A stretch of DNA of 64,000 nucleotides, from the NCBI RefSeq assembly GCF_001426085.1, contig NZ_LMRR01000045.1:170737-234736 (forward strand). The letters are read 5' to 3'. Shown piece by piece: positions 37,814 through 48,562 of the stretch. A program made the translations under genes and the position numbers. Origin of the DNA: Rhodococcus sp. Leaf278. GTDB lineage: Bacteria > Actinomycetota > Actinomycetes > Mycobacteriales > Mycobacteriaceae. Position 1 is the first letter of the stretch. Each line of letters starts with the position of its first letter. Under the pieces are notes generated by a model that saw only the letters and a program-made list of their open reading frames with translations, ran no database searches and was not told the DNA's origin.

Positions 37814-39229
37814 ATGTTGGCCCCGCACGGAATTCCCGGGCATCTGGTCGGCTTCGTCGAGGCGTTACGCAAGCGTGGGATCTCGGTGGGGCCATCGGAG
37901 ACCGTCGATGCCGGACGCGTCCTGTCCGTGCTGGATCTGTTGGACCGGGAAGCGGTCCGTGAGGGGTTGGCCTGCGCGCTGCTGAGACGACCGACGCACC
38001 GCGGAGTATTCGACGCGTTGTTCGACCTGTGGTTTCCGGTGGCATCGGGTACCAGGGATTCGGGACAGATCGACACCGCGCTTCCCCGCACCGACACGGG
38101 CGAGGTCGATATCGATGCATTGCGCGAACTGATAGTCGAACTGCTCTCGGACGACTCGGCCGAGGCGGCCGAACTGACCCAGATGCTGGCAGCCCAGATG
38201 GTCGAGGAGCTCGGCCAGTACAAGTCCTCCAACGGCCCGTCGTTCTCGGCCTATCAAGCCCTGCGTGACGTTGCCCCCGATACGTTGTTGCGCAAGATCC
38301 TCGATGGGCTGCTCGGCCGCGCCGACGACGCACCGGATCGGCCCACCGACGACTACGAATCGGAAGTGGCCAAACGTACTGCAGCGCAACGCATCGCCGA
38401 CCTTCGCAAGATGGTCGAGAACGAGACGAGGCGGAGGTCGGCCGAGAAGCTGGGCCGCGAGCGAGTGGCGAGTTACGGTGTGCCCAAGCTGGCCGAGGAG
38501 GTCGACTTCCTGCGGGCCTCGGATGCGGAGATGGTGGCGCTGCGACGCAACGTCACCCCGCTGGCTCGGCTGCTCGCCTCACGACTTGCAGTGCGGCGCA
38601 GTAGAAGCAGACACGGTTCGATCGATCTGCGACGCACCCTGCGCAAGTCGATGTCCACCGGCGGCATTCCGATCGACTTGGTGGAGCGCAAGCCGCGTCG
38701 AGCTCGCCCCGAATTGGTTGTGCTGTGCGATGTCTCGGGCTCGGTGGCGGGCTTCAGTAACTTCACCCTGCTGTTGGTGCACGCTCTGCGAGAGCAGTTC
38801 TCGCGCGTTCGAATCTTCGCGTTCATCGATTCCACCGACGAGGTGACGCGATTCTTCGACTCCGGCTCCGACCTCGGGGCTGCGATGAGCCGCATCGTCC
38901 GGGAGTCCGATCTGGTGACGTACGACGGCCACTCGGATTACGGTCATGCGCTGACGACATTCGACGAGAAGTACGCGCATGCGGTCACCAGTCGCAGTTC
39001 GGTGTTGATTCTCGGTGACGCCCGCACCAACTACCGCGAACCCAAGCTGCCCGCGTTGGCGCATATCGTCTCGGTGGCCAAGCACGCGTACTGGCTCAAC
39101 CCCGAACCGAAATCGCAGTGGGGATCCGGCGATTCGGCAGCCAAGGTGTACGCCGACGTGATCGCCATGCACGAGTGCCGATCCGCCCAGCAGCTCGCCA
39201 CCGTGGTCTCACGTCTGCTACCGGTGTGA
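37814..39229 (+). CDS. VWA-containing CoxE-like protein
   Basis: A 471-residue partner of the MoxR ATPase. The C-terminal von Willebrand A domain carries the metal-ion-dependent adhesion site [11 protein letters not shown] (DxSxS) and later [14 protein letters not shown]. The N-terminal half is helical, as in CoxE-type proteins. It starts directly after the ATPase gene (ATG 37814). It corresponds in position to Rv2425c. Function beyond acting with the ATPase is unknown. Confidence 0.9.
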   Translation: MLAPHGIPGHLVGFVEALRKRGISVGPSETVDAGRVLSVLDLLDREAVREGLACALLRRPTHRGVFDALFDLWFPVASGTRDSGQIDTALPRTDTGEVDIDALRELIVELLSDDSAEAAELTQMLAAQMVEELGQYKSSNGPSFSAYQALRDVAPDTLLRKILDGLLGRADDAPDRPTDDYESEVAKRTAAQRIADLRKMVENETRRRSAEKLGRERVASYGVPKLAEEVDFLRASDAEMVALRRNVTPLARLLASRLAVRRSRSRHGSIDLRRTLRKSMSTGGIPIDLVERKPRRARPELVVLCDVSGSVAGFSNFTLLLVHALREQFSRVRIFAFIDSTDEVTRFFDSGSDLGAAMSRIVRESDLVTYDGHSDYGHALTTFDEKYAHAVTSRSSVLILGDARTNYREPKLPALAHIVSVAKHAYWLNPEPKSQWGSGDSAAKVYADVIAMHECRSAQQLATVVSRLLPV

Positions 39230-39259
39230 GGCATGTGACGCCCGGCAGCGGCCCGGACG

Positions 39260-39265
39260 TAGAAT
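39260..39265 (+). promoter_or_regulatory. Probable -10 box of leaderless nadD
   Basis: TAGAAT is followed by 8 nt and GTG 39274. No ribosome-binding site is present, which supports this GTG over the in-frame GTG at 39235. Confidence 0.45.
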
Positions 39266-39273
39266 CGACGGTT

Positions 39274-40050
39274 GTGCAGCACGAATACGACCTCGGTGAC
39301 GACACAGGGAAGCAGTCCGTTCGCCGTTTGGGCGTGATGGGTGGCACCTTCGACCCGATACACCACGGGCACCTCGTCGCTGCCAGCGAAGTGGCGAACA
39401 AGTTCGGTCTGGACGAAGTCATCTTCGTCCCCACTGGAAACCCCTGGCAGAAGGAAGGCACAACGGTCAGCCCGGCGGAAGACCGGTATCTGATGACCGT
39501 GATCGCGACGGCGTCCAATCCCCGGTTCTCCGTCAGTCGCGTGGACGTCGACCGAGAGAAGTCGACCTACACCGTCGACACTCTGCGCGATCTGCGGGCG
39601 CAGCACCCCAATGCCGAGCTGTTCTTCATCACCGGCGCGGACGCCCTCGAGTCGATCCTGACGTGGCAGAACTGGGAGGAGTTGTTCGAGCTCGCCAAGT
39701 TCGTCGGAGTCTCGCGTCCTGGGTTCGAGCTGGGCGTCGAACATCTGGCCAACCACCTCCGGTCGTTGCCTGCCGGCACCCTCACATTGATGGAAATCCC
39801 GGCACTCGCGATATCGTCGACGGACTGTCGACTTCGAGCCGGTGAGAATCGGCCTGTGTGGTACCTCGTACCGGACGGCGTCGTGCAATACATCTCGAAG
39901 AGAAATCTCTACAGACCACGAGGCGCTCTGCGCCTCGACGGATCCGTCACCATGTCGGAGCCGGCACCCCAGAAGAAGCAACCGGAAGGGCCGGTCACCA
40001 GAGCAATGACCGCGAACCCGAACCATACGAGTGGGAGTACACCCAAGTGA
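39274..40050 (+). CDS. nadD: Nicotinate-nucleotide adenylyltransferase
   Basis: Adenylates nicotinic acid mononucleotide in NAD synthesis. Signatures are [15 protein letters not shown] (nucleotidyltransferase HxGH) and [11 protein letters not shown] (ISSTxxR). There are 258 residues from GTG 39274, including a 21-residue N-terminal extension before RRLGVMGG and about 40 extra residues at the C-terminus. The stop codon overlaps the rsfS GTG by 4 nt. nadD-rsfS-phosphatase is a conserved actinobacterial cluster. Confidence 0.94.
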   Translation: MQHEYDLGDDTGKQSVRRLGVMGGTFDPIHHGHLVAASEVANKFGLDEVIFVPTGNPWQKEGTTVSPAEDRYLMTVIATASNPRFSVSRVDVDREKSTYTVDTLRDLRAQHPNAELFFITGADALESILTWQNWEELFELAKFVGVSRPGFELGVEHLANHLRSLPAGTLTLMEIPALAISSTDCRLRAGENRPVWYLVPDGVVQYISKRNLYRPRGALRLDGSVTMSEPAPQKKQPEGPVTRAMTANPNHTSGSTPK

Positions 40051-40436
40051 CTGCAACAGCCGAAGCCGCCGAGATGGCGCGTATCGCCGCGCTCGCAGCC
40101 GACGACAAACTGGCCAGCGACGTGGTGATCCTCGACGTCTCCGACCAGCTCTACATCACCGATTGCTTCGTGATCGCCTCTGCGCCCAACGAGCGTCAGG
40201 TCAACTCGATCGTGGACAACATCGAGGATCAGCTTCGTGAAGCCGGACACAAGCCGGTCCGCCGCGAGGGCACCAAGGAAGGTCGCTGGGCACTGTTGGA
40301 CTACTCCGACATCGTCGTGCACGTCCAGCACAACGAAGAGCGCAACTTTTACGCCCTCGAGCGGTTGTGGAAGGACTGCCCGACCATCGAGGTCCCCGGT
40401 CTCGGACAGCACCCGGCTGCGGAATCGGAGCAATGA
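40047..40436 (+). CDS. rsfS: Ribosome silencing factor
   Basis: A 129-residue RsfS/Iojap protein that binds L14 and blocks subunit joining in starvation. It shows [39 protein letters not shown] and the C-terminal [28 protein letters not shown]. The GTG start overlaps the nadD stop codon, and its own stop overlaps the next ATG. Confidence 0.95.
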   Translation: MTATAEAAEMARIAALAADDKLASDVVILDVSDQLYITDCFVIASAPNERQVNSIVDNIEDQLREAGHKPVRREGTKEGRWALLDYSDIVVHVQHNEERNFYALERLWKDCPTIEVPGLGQHPAAESEQ

Positions 40437-41086
40437 TCCGACGGCTCATCCTGCTTCGGCACGGTCAGACGGAATACAACGCCACCGACCGCATGCAGGG
40501 TCAGCTCGATACCGATCTGTCCGAGCTCGGTCGCACCCAAGCCAAGACGGCCGCCGCCGAACTGGCGACGCGTGAGCCGATTCGGATCGTCTCGTCCGAC
40601 CTGCGGCGGGCTCTCGACACTGCCGTCGCCCTGGGCGACGCTGCCGGTGTTTCGGTCACGCAGGACGAGCGCCTGCGTGAAACGCATCTCGGCGAGTGGC
40701 AGGGTCTGACCCACACCGAGGTCGACGGCATCGCACCCGGCGCTCGGCCGGCATGGCGAGCCGATGCCACCATCGCTCCACCGGGCGGGGAGAGCCGTAT
40801 CGACGTCGCCCGTCGCAGTGTTCCCGTGGTTCGCGAGCTTCTGAGCGGTGTCGCCGAGTGGGGTGCCGATGGCGATCAGCGTCCACTGGTACTCGTGGCG
40901 CACGGGGGCCTGATCGCGGCACTGACGGCGGCGTTGCTCGATCTGCCGACAGACCGTTGGCCGGTGCTCGGTGGGCTGGCCAACACCAGCTGGGTTCAGC
41001 TCGGCGCGCACGGGGACGGCGCTGACCCCGCGTGGCGCCTGGACGTGTGGAACGCCTCGGCGCGAGTGGCCAGTGACGTCCTCTGA
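40433..41086 (+). CDS. gpgP: Histidine phosphatase, probable glucosyl-3-phosphoglycerate phosphatase
   Basis: A 217-residue phosphoglycerate-mutase-like enzyme: the RHGQTEYN motif with the phospho-accepting His near residue 11, the [10 protein letters not shown] motif and the second catalytic His in [11 protein letters not shown]. The position between rsfS and an octanoyltransferase-like gene equals Rv2419c, the GpgP of methylglucose lipopolysaccharide synthesis. The assignment rests on that synteny; a general phosphatase cannot be excluded. Confidence 0.82.
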   Translation: MIRRLILLRHGQTEYNATDRMQGQLDTDLSELGRTQAKTAAAELATREPIRIVSSDLRRALDTAVALGDAAGVSVTQDERLRETHLGEWQGLTHTEVDGIAPGARPAWRADATIAPPGGESRIDVARRSVPVVRELLSGVAEWGADGDQRPLVLVAHGGLIAALTAALLDLPTDRWPVLGGLANTSWVQLGAHGDGADPAWRLDVWNASARVASDVL

Positions 41087-41843
41087 CGGGACGGCGGTGC
41101 GCCCCGCGCTGCTCGTGCTCGCGGACTCGCTGAGTTACTACGGACCCGAGGGCGGGCTGCCGGTCGACGACCCGCGGCTGTGGCCCAATCTTGTTGCCGC
41201 TGAACTCGGTTGGACAGTGGAATTGGTGGCGCGCATCGGCTGGACGAGTCGTGACGCATGGTGGGCTCTGACCCAGGATCCGCGAGTGTGGGCCGCGATT
41301 CCCCGAGCCGGTGCCGTGGTGTTCGCCATCGGCGGCATGGATTCGCTACCTTCGCCCTTGCCCACCGCGCTGCGGGAGCAGATCCGATACATCAGACCAC
41401 CGGCGCTGCGACGCGTGGTTCGCATGGGGTACCAGGCGGTACAACCCGCTCTGTCTCATCTGGGTTGGCCCGTTGCACTGCCGCCGCGGCTGAGCGTGGA
41501 CTATCTGGAGCAGGCCCGCGCCGCATTGGCCTACGTACGTCCCGAGCTTCCCGTCGTCGGCACCTATCCGTCGGTGCATCGCTGCGACGCTTACGGGCGG
41601 GTGCACTCGGGCCGTGAGCCCGCAGTGCGCGCGTTGCGGGCGTGGAGTACGGACAAGAACGTTCCGATGGTCGACCTCGCCGACGCGGTGCGCCCGAACA
41701 TCGAATCGGAGAACGCGAACCCCGACGGCATCCACTGGGGGTGGGACGCGCATCGTGAGGTGGCGAAGGCGATGCTCGACGCGTTGCGACCGGTGGCGGT
41801 CTCGGCGTCGACCGAGAACCCCGCCGCGACCCCGAAGCCATGA
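41073..41843 (+). CDS. octT: SGNH-hydrolase-like protein, probable diglucosylglycerate octanoyltransferase
   Basis: A 256-residue protein with a GDSL-like block I ([12 protein letters not shown]), a Gly block ([14 protein letters not shown]) and the catalytic D-x-x-H ([12 protein letters not shown]), as in SGNH esterases and acyltransferases. The position equals Rv2418c, reported as OctT, which octanoylates early methylglucose lipopolysaccharide intermediates made with GpgP. The GTG start overlaps the gpgP end by 14 nt, and its end overlaps degV (ATGA). Function by synteny. Confidence 0.75.
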   Translation: MTSSDGTAVRPALLVLADSLSYYGPEGGLPVDDPRLWPNLVAAELGWTVELVARIGWTSRDAWWALTQDPRVWAAIPRAGAVVFAIGGMDSLPSPLPTALREQIRYIRPPALRRVVRMGYQAVQPALSHLGWPVALPPRLSVDYLEQARAALAYVRPELPVVGTYPSVHRCDAYGRVHSGREPAVRALRAWSTDKNVPMVDLADAVRPNIESENANPDGIHWGWDAHREVAKAMLDALRPVAVSASTENPAATPKP

Positions 41844-42688
41844 CCGTCGCCGTCGTCACCGACTCCTCGTCCTGCCTGCCTGCTTCGCTTGCGGCCGAGC
41901 GGGGAATCTCCCTGGTTCCTCTGCACGTGCTGGTGAACGGAGTCGACCACCGCGAGGGTGTGGACGAGATCCCCGAGCACGCCACCTCGGGGAATCACGT
42001 GACCACCGCCGGCGCGTCACCGGGCGAGCTGACCGACGTGTACGCAGCGGCTCTCGAACGTAGTCGAGGAGACGGTGTGGTGGCGCTGCACATCTCCCGG
42101 GGGCTCTCGAGCACGTGGGAAGCAGCGCGTCAGGCCGCAGACGAGGTCGGCCCTGCCGTTCGAGTGGTCGATTCAGGTTCTGCAGGAATGGGATTGGGCT
42201 TTGCCGTGCTGGCTGCTGCTCGCGCGGCGGCCGGGGGAGCGGACCTGGACACGGTCTACCACTGCGCCGTCGCTGCGTCGACCACATCGAGATGCTTCAT
42301 CGTCGTCGATCGCCTCGACCATCTGCGGCGCGGAGGTCGAATCGGCACTGCCGCAGCCCTCCTCGGCACCGCACTGGCCATGAAACCGGTGTTGCACATC
42401 AGCGGCGGCGCACTCGTGCTGAGGGAAAAGACACGGACCTCGTCCAAGGCGCTGAACAAGTTGGTCGACGCAGCCGTCGCTGCCGCAGCCGAGGTCGGTG
42501 ACGATTCGGGGGTTGCGCTGGCCGTACACCACATGTCGTGCGCAGAGCGTGCCGACGACGTCGCTGCGATGCTGGTCTCTCGAATTCCAGGCCTCACCAG
42601 CGTCGACGTGTATCCCTTCGGTGCCGTGCTGGGAGCGCATGTCGGCCCCGGTGCTGTCGGCGTCGTGGTGGCACCGGCGAACCGGTAG
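41840..42688 (+). CDS. DegV family fatty-acid-binding protein
   Basis: A 282-residue DegV protein: [21 protein letters not shown] at the N-terminus, [16 protein letters not shown], a lipid-headgroup-binding region ([26 protein letters not shown]) and the C-terminal [17 protein letters not shown]. Family members bind fatty acids and in Firmicutes serve FakAB fatty-acid kinases; the partner here is unknown. The ATG overlaps the stop codon of the upstream acyltransferase gene, an attractive link to lipid metabolism. Confidence 0.92.
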   Translation: MTVAVVTDSSSCLPASLAAERGISLVPLHVLVNGVDHREGVDEIPEHATSGNHVTTAGASPGELTDVYAAALERSRGDGVVALHISRGLSSTWEAARQAADEVGPAVRVVDSGSAGMGLGFAVLAAARAAAGGADLDTVYHCAVAASTTSRCFIVVDRLDHLRRGGRIGTAAALLGTALAMKPVLHISGGALVLREKTRTSSKALNKLVDAAVAAAAEVGDDSGVALAVHHMSCAERADDVAAMLVSRIPGLTSVDVYPFGAVLGAHVGPGAVGVVVAPANR

Positions 42689-42774
42689 TCGCGCCGATCA
42701 TCCACAGGTATCGGGTTGTGCACAGGGCAATTCGCGACCAGCGTCTCGTTGCGGGTGAGCCCGACCGCCGGAAC

Positions 42775-42780
42775 TAGCGT
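42775..42780 (+). promoter_or_regulatory. Probable -10 box of leaderless comEA
   Basis: TAGCGT lies 8 nt before ATG 42789 (and 4 nt before an out-of-frame ATG at 42785). No ribosome-binding site is seen. Confidence 0.4.
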
Positions 42781-42788
42781 TCTGATGC

Positions 42789-43682
42789 ATGGGCGGTGAC
42801 GACGATCGGGCGCACACGGTGGCGCGACTCAATGCCGTGCGCAGACAACCTGATTCCGCACGCACGGACGGGATACCCGCGCGCGTCGAGATGGAGGAAG
42901 CCGGCCCGGACGTGACGACCCCGGAACCGGATTGGCTGGTCTCGAGTTCGCCGCGGCTCGGTTCCCCGTGGTCGTCCGTACTTCCGCAGCGATGGCGTTC
43001 CGCGCGGGTGGACCCGGGAAGGCAGGGTGCCATCGCCCTGGCTGCAGCCGGGATTTTTGTCGTGCTCGTCGCAGCGTTCGCGGTGTTTCGAGATGCGCCG
43101 ACGCCTGCACCCGCTCCGCCACTGGCCGTGGTTGCTCCCGATACGGGGGATCCGGACGTCCCGGCCGAACAGGTACCGGCAGCGGAGGCCGAGCTGGTCG
43201 TGAGCGTCGTAGGCCTGGTGGTACAGCCCGGACTGGTTCGACTGCAACCGGGTTCGCGAATCGCCGACGCGATCGCCGCGGCGGGAGGACCCGTCGAGGG
43301 TGCCGATCTCTTGGCACTCAACATGGCCGCGCAAGTGGCCGACGGCGATCAGATCGTCGTCGGTGTCGTGCCACCGCAGGCACCCCCGCCGGTGAGCGGT
43401 ACGTCCTCGACGCAGGGCGTGGCGTCGGGCGGTGGAATGGTGGCCGGTGGGGTCGCGGCCGATCCGCCTGAGGGTTCGCCGATCGGCGGGACGGTGGACC
43501 TCAATGCCGCCACCGTGGCCGAGTTGGACGCCTTACCCGGGGTCGGACCGGTGACCGCGACGTCGATCGTGAGTTGGCGAGAGACCAACGGCCGCTTCGT
43601 CTCTGTCGATCAGCTCGCCGAAGTGGACGGGATCGGGCCCGGAAGGCTGACGAAGATCCGCGATCTCGTGCACATCGGATGA
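42789..43682 (+). CDS. comEA: ComEA-like DNA-binding membrane protein
   Basis: A 297-residue protein. A cytoplasmic N-terminus of about 75 residues leads into one transmembrane helix (GAIALAAAGIFVVLVAAFAVF), a Pro/Ala linker, an SLBB domain (VSVVGLVVQPGLVRLQPGSRIADAI), a Gly-rich linker, and a C-terminal helix-hairpin-helix pair (VDLNAATVAELDALPGVGPVTATSIV). This is the ComEA layout for binding external DNA. The stop codon overlaps the comEC start (ATGA). Confidence 0.92.
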   Translation: MGGDDDRAHTVARLNAVRRQPDSARTDGIPARVEMEEAGPDVTTPEPDWLVSSSPRLGSPWSSVLPQRWRSARVDPGRQGAIALAAAGIFVVLVAAFAVFRDAPTPAPAPPLAVVAPDTGDPDVPAEQVPAAEAELVVSVVGLVVQPGLVRLQPGSRIADAIAAAGGPVEGADLLALNMAAQVADGDQIVVGVVPPQAPPPVSGTSSTQGVASGGGMVAGGVAADPPEGSPIGGTVDLNAATVAELDALPGVGPVTATSIVSWRETNGRFVSVDQLAEVDGIGPGRLTKIRDLVHIG

Positions 43683-45271
43683 GCACCGCCGCCGTACTGA
43701 CCGCCACTGCGCAGACCGACGAGTTTCTGCCTTTCGATATTCGGCTGGTTCCGGCTGTGGTGGTGTGCTGGTCGATCACCGCGGTCGGAATTCTCGGCGG
43801 CCCCGGCGCGGCGGTGGCGGCCACGGTGTCCACCTCGGCGGTGGTGTTGCTCGGTTCGCTGCTGCTGCGGCGGTTGGCGCGGCGATGCGCCGCATCCGGT
43901 CCCAGTGGTGCGGGAGTGGCCACGGTGATCGCGCTCGCACTGTGCTTCGGGGGAGCGATCTGGCTTCAGATGTGCGCAGTAGCAGATCATCCCGTGGCAG
44001 CAGCCGCGGACAAACGTGCGTGGATCACAGCGTCGGTGCGGTTGGAAGAGGACCCCCGCCGACTGACGTCCGCAGGACCCTCGATGGTGATGACGAAGGC
44101 TGAGCTGATTCGCGTGGACGTCGGGGGCGAAGCGCTGTACGTCGGCGGACGCGTGTCGATCATCGCTCCGGAGTCGAGCTGGTCGGCACTGCTGCCGGGT
44201 CAACAGATCACCGTCCGGGGCAGGCTCGGCACACCGATTCGGCCGGACATGACCGTGGCGGTGATCCGCCTGTCGGGACCACCGGTCACCGTCGATGAGC
44301 CCGGCACGATCTCTGCTACGGCCGGCACCTTTCGGTCGAATTTGGCTGCGGTGGCGCAGAATTCGATGCCGGCGGATCGCGCAGGTCTGCTACCCGGTCT
44401 CGTTGTCGGGGACGTGTCCCGATTGGACGAAACTGTGGCCGAGAACTTCCGGGCAGCGGGCCTGACGCACCTGACGGCGGTGTCCGGTGCCAATTTCTCC
44501 ATTGTGATCGGTGCGGTCCTGTTGGTGTTGCGCAGTATCGGGATCGGCCCCCGAGCGACTGTCGCAGTCGCGTTCATTGTGCTCGTTGCGTTCGTGATCG
44601 TGGCCCGCCCGTCGCCGAGTGTGCTTCGCGCGGCGGTGATGGGCTCGATCGGGTTGTTGGCCCTCGTCACCGGCAGGCGGCGGCAGGCCGTTCCGGCTCT
44701 CTGCGGCGCGGTGCTGGGGTTGCTCGCATGGTGGCCGAGGCTGGCGGTCGACGTCGGATTCGTGCTGTCGGTGTTCGCCACCGCCGGACTCGTCCTGGTC
44801 GGACCGATCTGGGTCGACTGGCTCCGAGCCCGCGGCTGGCCCAGGGGAGCCGCGGAGGTGGTGGCCGTCGCTGCAGCGGCGCACGCGGTGACGGCACCTG
44901 TTGTCGCGGCAATGACGGGAACGATCAGTGTGGTGGGCATCGTTGCGAACGTGCTGGTCGCACCGGTCGTCGCTCCGATCACGGTGGTGGGCATCGTGAC
45001 GGCCGTGATCGCCACCGTCAGCACGTCACTGGCGGAGTTGACGGCGCAGCTTGCGTCGGCGCCGCTGTGGTGGTTGATCACGGTGGCAGAGCGGGCCGCG
45101 TCGGTGCCGGTTGCGGGCCTCGTCGTCCCTGACGGTCTCGTGGGTGCAGCACTGGCGGTTTTCGGAACAGCCACACTGCTGGTGGCGTTGCGGTGTCGAG
45201 TGCTGCGGTGGTTCGGTGCGGTGATGGCGATTGCGGCATTGGCCATGTGGACTGCGCACGTGCTGTGGTGA
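43679..45271 (+). CDS. comEC: ComEC/Rec2 family membrane protein, short form
   Basis: A 530-residue polytopic protein: three N-terminal hydrophobic segments, an OB-like region ([27 protein letters not shown]) and the competence domain with [30 protein letters not shown] plus repeated hydrophobic helices. It ends after the last membrane helices, so it lacks the C-terminal metallo-beta-lactamase-like nuclease domain of Firmicutes ComEC. In full systems ComEC forms the inner-membrane DNA channel. The ATG overlaps the comEA stop codon. Confidence 0.92.
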   Translation: MSTAAVLTATAQTDEFLPFDIRLVPAVVVCWSITAVGILGGPGAAVAATVSTSAVVLLGSLLLRRLARRCAASGPSGAGVATVIALALCFGGAIWLQMCAVADHPVAAAADKRAWITASVRLEEDPRRLTSAGPSMVMTKAELIRVDVGGEALYVGGRVSIIAPESSWSALLPGQQITVRGRLGTPIRPDMTVAVIRLSGPPVTVDEPGTISATAGTFRSNLAAVAQNSMPADRAGLLPGLVVGDVSRLDETVAENFRAAGLTHLTAVSGANFSIVIGAVLLVLRSIGIGPRATVAVAFIVLVAFVIVARPSPSVLRAAVMGSIGLLALVTGRRRQAVPALCGAVLGLLAWWPRLAVDVGFVLSVFATAGLVLVGPIWVDWLRARGWPRGAAEVVAVAAAAHAVTAPVVAAMTGTISVVGIVANVLVAPVVAPITVVGIVTAVIATVSTSLAELTAQLASAPLWWLITVAERAASVPVAGLVVPDGLVGAALAVFGTATLLVALRCRVLRWFGAVMAIAALAMWTAHVLW

Positions 45272-45327
45272 GTGTTCGGTCGAAGCGGATGCTCGCCGTG
45301 TCTGCCCCACATGGCACGATCACAGGT

Positions 45328-46296
45328 GTGACTTCGACTGTGGCGCCTCTGCATCTGGTTCTCGGCGACGAGGAACTCCTGATGGATCGCGCGGTGGCGT
45401 CGATCGTGGCCCAGGTGCGTGCCAATGCGGCGATTCCGGGGGAGGACCTGCCGGTCACGCGATTGCGTACCGGCGACGCCAGTGCCCCGGAACTCGCCGA
45501 ACTGCTCAGCCCGTCGCTGTTCGCGGAGGATCGCGTGGTTGTGCTCGAGGCAGCGGCCGAGGCAGGCAAGGACGCTGCCGCTCTCGTACTCGACGCCGCA
45601 ACCGATCCGCCCGAGGGCGCGGTCGTGGTGGTCATGCACTCCGGCGGCGGTCGGGCCAAGGCCATGGTCGGTGCTCTGCAGAAGTGCGGCGCTCAGGTGC
45701 ACGAGTGCGCAAAGCTCACCAAGCCTGCCGAACGCATCGACTTCGTGCGCGGTGAATTCCGCGCTGCCGACGTGCGCGTGAGCGGCGAGGTGATCGAGGC
45801 TGTCGTCGAATCGGTCGGCAACGAGCTCCGCGAATTGGCCTCGGCCTGTTCACAGTTGGTCTCCGATACCGGCGGCAAGGTCGATCTGGCCGCAGTGCGC
45901 CGCTACTACTCGGGCAAGGCGGAAGTATCCGGATTCGACGTCGCCGACAAAGCGGTGATCGGAGACAGGGCCGGCGCGCTCGAGGCTGTTCGCTGGGCGA
46001 TGCATCGGGGAGTCGCGCACGTGCTGCTGGCCGACGCATTGGCCGACGCCGTACGCACCATCGCGCTGGTGGGTTCGGCCGGTCGCGGCGACCCGTTCCG
46101 TATGGCCGGCGAACTGGGCATGCCGCCGTGGAAGATCAAGAAGGCGCAGGGGCAGGCCCGAGGCTGGGACGGTCGATCCATCGCGCAGGCACTACGGGTT
46201 GTGGCGCAACTGAACGCCGACGTCAAAGGACAGGCAGCGGACGCGGACTACGCCGTCGAAAAAGCGGTGTCGGAGGTCGCGGGACTCGGCCGTTAG
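45328..46296 (+). CDS. holA: DNA polymerase III delta subunit
   Basis: Clamp-loader subunit that opens the beta clamp. There are 322 residues from GTG 45328: [20 protein letters not shown] at the start, [12 protein letters not shown], and the C-terminal collar domain ([26 protein letters not shown]). The frame is open upstream to 45193, but only the GTG gives the family N-terminus. It is convergent with rpsT, the same order as in mycobacteria. Confidence 0.93.
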   Translation: MTSTVAPLHLVLGDEELLMDRAVASIVAQVRANAAIPGEDLPVTRLRTGDASAPELAELLSPSLFAEDRVVVLEAAAEAGKDAAALVLDAATDPPEGAVVVVMHSGGGRAKAMVGALQKCGAQVHECAKLTKPAERIDFVRGEFRAADVRVSGEVIEAVVESVGNELRELASACSQLVSDTGGKVDLAAVRRYYSGKAEVSGFDVADKAVIGDRAGALEAVRWAMHRGVAHVLLADALADAVRTIALVGSAGRGDPFRMAGELGMPPWKIKKAQGQARGWDGRSIAQALRVVAQLNADVKGQAADADYAVEKAVSEVAGLGR

Positions 46297-46338
46297 CAGT
46301 CGCGGCTCCAGCATCGTGACCTGTGCAGCGCACGAGAA

Positions 46339-46371
46339 AGCCCGCTGCCTCCGTGTTGGATGCAGCGGGCT
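46339..46371. terminator. Bidirectional hairpin between holA and rpsT
   Basis: AGCCCGCTGC (46339-46348) pairs with GCAGCGGGCT (46362-46371). On the minus strand the stem is followed by CTTTCTC, giving rpsT a weak T-run. It lies between two convergent genes and can serve both. Confidence 0.65.
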
Positions 46372-46391
46372 CGGTCGAGCTCAGCGGTGAA

Positions 46392-46652
46392 TCAGAGCTT
46401 GTTGACTGCGAGAGCCAGGGCCGACTTCTTGTTGGCAGCCTGGTTCTTGTGGATGACGCCCTTGCTGGCGGCCTTGTCGAGCTTCCGGCCGGCGTCGAGG
46501 AGAATCTCGGAAGCCTTGTCCTTGTCGCCCGCAGCCTGTGCCTCGCGGAACGAGCGGATGACGGTGCGAAGGGAGGACTTCACCGACTGGTTGCGCAGGC
46601 GTGCACGCTCGTTGGTGAGGATCCGCTTCTTCTGGGACTTGATATTGGCCAC
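46392..46652 (-). CDS. rpsT: 30S ribosomal protein S20
   Basis: An 86-residue basic protein starting (GTG) [21 protein letters not shown] and ending [12 protein letters not shown], the size and ends of actinobacterial S20. AAGGA precedes the GTG at 46652. The gene lies alone on the minus strand and its promoter must be within 46653-46858, shared with the divergent ATP-grasp gene. Confidence 0.97.
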   Translation of the reverse strand: MANIKSQKKRILTNERARLRNQSVKSSLRTVIRSFREAQAAGDKDKASEILLDAGRKLDKAASKGVIHKNQAANKKSALALAVNKL

Positions 46653-46858
46653 GCGTAAAATCCTTCTTGTCTTCGTCGGTATTCCGGTCAGGGCGATCCA
46701 TGCTGGAATGCCCGAAGTCTGCTGCAGAGCGTTGGAGCCCTGCGCCGAAGATCGAGAATACCAGCACGGCGGGGCGAAACCCAATTGGGTGCACGCGTGA
46801 CGATGCTTTTCAAGAATTTAACGCTTCTACCGCGCCTAACTCCAGTCTCTGTAGCAAC

Positions 46859-48562
46859 ATGACCATAATGAGTCCGCGATCGGCAACGCATGCCGCCACC
46901 AAGGCCAAAGCGACCAAACCCAAGTCAGCGGATCGCGTCGAACCCGAGGTCGACGGGGTGTTCGGGGGCTACTCCGATGTCGGAAAGTACAGTCTCGCCT
47001 TCGACGAGATGTTCGACTCGGACGGGCGAACCCGGACTCCCTACAAGGGCATTCACACAGCCCTTGCCCCGGCCAACGCGTCCGACCTGGACGCGAGATC
47101 CGACGCACTGGGACGCGCATTCGTCGACCAGGGCATCACGTTCTCCCTGTCCGGCCAGGAGCGCCCGTTCCCCCTCGACCAGGTTCCCCGCGTCATCGCC
47201 GCAGGGGAGTGGTCGCGGCTCGAGCGCGGCATCAAGCAGCGCGTCAAAGCGCTCGAGATGTTTCTCGCCGACATTTACGGTGATCAGGAAATTCTTCGCG
47301 ACGGCGTGGTGCCGAAGCGTCTGATCACCTCCTGCGAGCACTTCCACCGCGAGGCCGTCGGCATCACACCGCCGAACGGCGTGCGCATCCATGTCGCCGG
47401 AATCGACCTGGTCCGCGATGCTCAGGGCACGTTCCGCGTCCTCGAGGACAATCTCCGTTCGCCATCCGGTGTGTCGTATGTCATGGAGAACCGGCGCACC
47501 ATGGCCCGGGTGTTCCCGGATCTGTTCGCCAGTCACCGCGTGCGTGCCGTCGGCGATTACGCCTCGCACCTGTTGCGCGCATTGCGTTCCGCCGCAGCTC
47601 TGAACGAGGCCGACCCCACTGTGGTGGTGCTGACCCCCGGTGTGGCCAACTCCGCGTACTTCGAGCATTCGCTGCTTGCTCGGCTGATGGGCGTCGAACT
47701 CGTCGAGGGACGCGATCTGTTCTGCCGAGACAACATCGTCTACATGCGCACCACTGAGGGTGAGCGCCAGGTCGACGTCATCTACCGCCGCATCGACGAC
47801 GATTACCTCGATCCCATGCAGTTCCGGCCGGATTCGGTCTTGGGCGTGGCCGGCCTCGTCAACGCCGCCCGCGCAGGCAACGTCGTGATCTCCAGCGCCG
47901 TCGGAAACGGCGTCGGCGACGACAAGCTGGTCTACACGTACGTGCCCACCATCATCGACTACTACATGGGTGAGAAGCCGCTACTCGCCAACGTCGACAC
48001 GTTCCGGTGCTGGCTGGACGACGAGTGCGAGGAAGTGCTCGACCGCATCGACGAACTGGTGATCAAGCCGGTCGAGGGGTCCGGTGGTTACGGCATCGTG
48101 TTCGGCCCCGACGCCTCGCCGAAGGAATTGGCGACCATCAGCAAGAAGGTTCGCGCTGATCCGCGCGGCTGGATCGCGCAGCCCGTCGTGCAGCTCTCGA
48201 CGGTGCCCACCAAGATCGGTGACCGGTTGGTTCCCCGGCACGTGGACCTGCGGCCGTTCGCAGTCAACGACGGCGACGACGTCTGGGTGTTGCCCGGAGG
48301 CCTGACCCGAGTCGCGCTGCCGGAGGGTTCGTTGGTGGTCAACTCGAGCCAGGGTGGCGGCAGTAAGGACACCTGGGTGCTCGCCACCCGAACCTCGCAG
48401 GAGGAGCAGGAACTGGCGGGCGAGGAGATCGTGAGCGTTCCCCCGGAGTCGCCGATGGTCGAACAGGGCCCGGAGCTGACGATGGACCAGCAGATGAATC
48501 AGCAACAGCAGCAACAACAGCAGCAGGCAACGAACTCGGACTCGAACGGCGGTGAACAGTAA
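46859..48562 (+). CDS. Circularly permuted ATP-grasp protein with polyglutamine tail
   Basis: A 567-residue circularly permuted ATP-grasp type 2 protein: FDEMFDSDGRTRTPYKGIH, DIYGDQEILRDGVVPKRLI, VLEDNLRSPSGVSYVMENR, LVIKPVEGSGGYGIVFGP, RHVDLRPFAVNDG and SSQGGGSKDTWVL. It is the first gene of a three-gene operon with alpha-E and transglutaminase proteins, predicted elsewhere to make or cleave peptide-like amide bonds. ATG 46859 or 46868 can start it. The last 26 codons carry a run of about nine Gln, a likely disordered tail. It equals the Rv2411c position. Confidence 0.92.
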   Translation: MTIMSPRSATHAATKAKATKPKSADRVEPEVDGVFGGYSDVGKYSLAFDEMFDSDGRTRTPYKGIHTALAPANASDLDARSDALGRAFVDQGITFSLSGQERPFPLDQVPRVIAAGEWSRLERGIKQRVKALEMFLADIYGDQEILRDGVVPKRLITSCEHFHREAVGITPPNGVRIHVAGIDLVRDAQGTFRVLEDNLRSPSGVSYVMENRRTMARVFPDLFASHRVRAVGDYASHLLRALRSAAALNEADPTVVVLTPGVANSAYFEHSLLARLMGVELVEGRDLFCRDNIVYMRTTEGERQVDVIYRRIDDDYLDPMQFRPDSVLGVAGLVNAARAGNVVISSAVGNGVGDDKLVYTYVPTIIDYYMGEKPLLANVDTFRCWLDDECEEVLDRIDELVIKPVEGSGGYGIVFGPDASPKELATISKKVRADPRGWIAQPVVQLSTVPTKIGDRLVPRHVDLRPFAVNDGDDVWVLPGGLTRVALPEGSLVVNSSQGGGSKDTWVLATRTSQEEQELAGEEIVSVPPESPMVEQGPELTMDQQMNQQQQQQQQQATNSDSNGGEQ

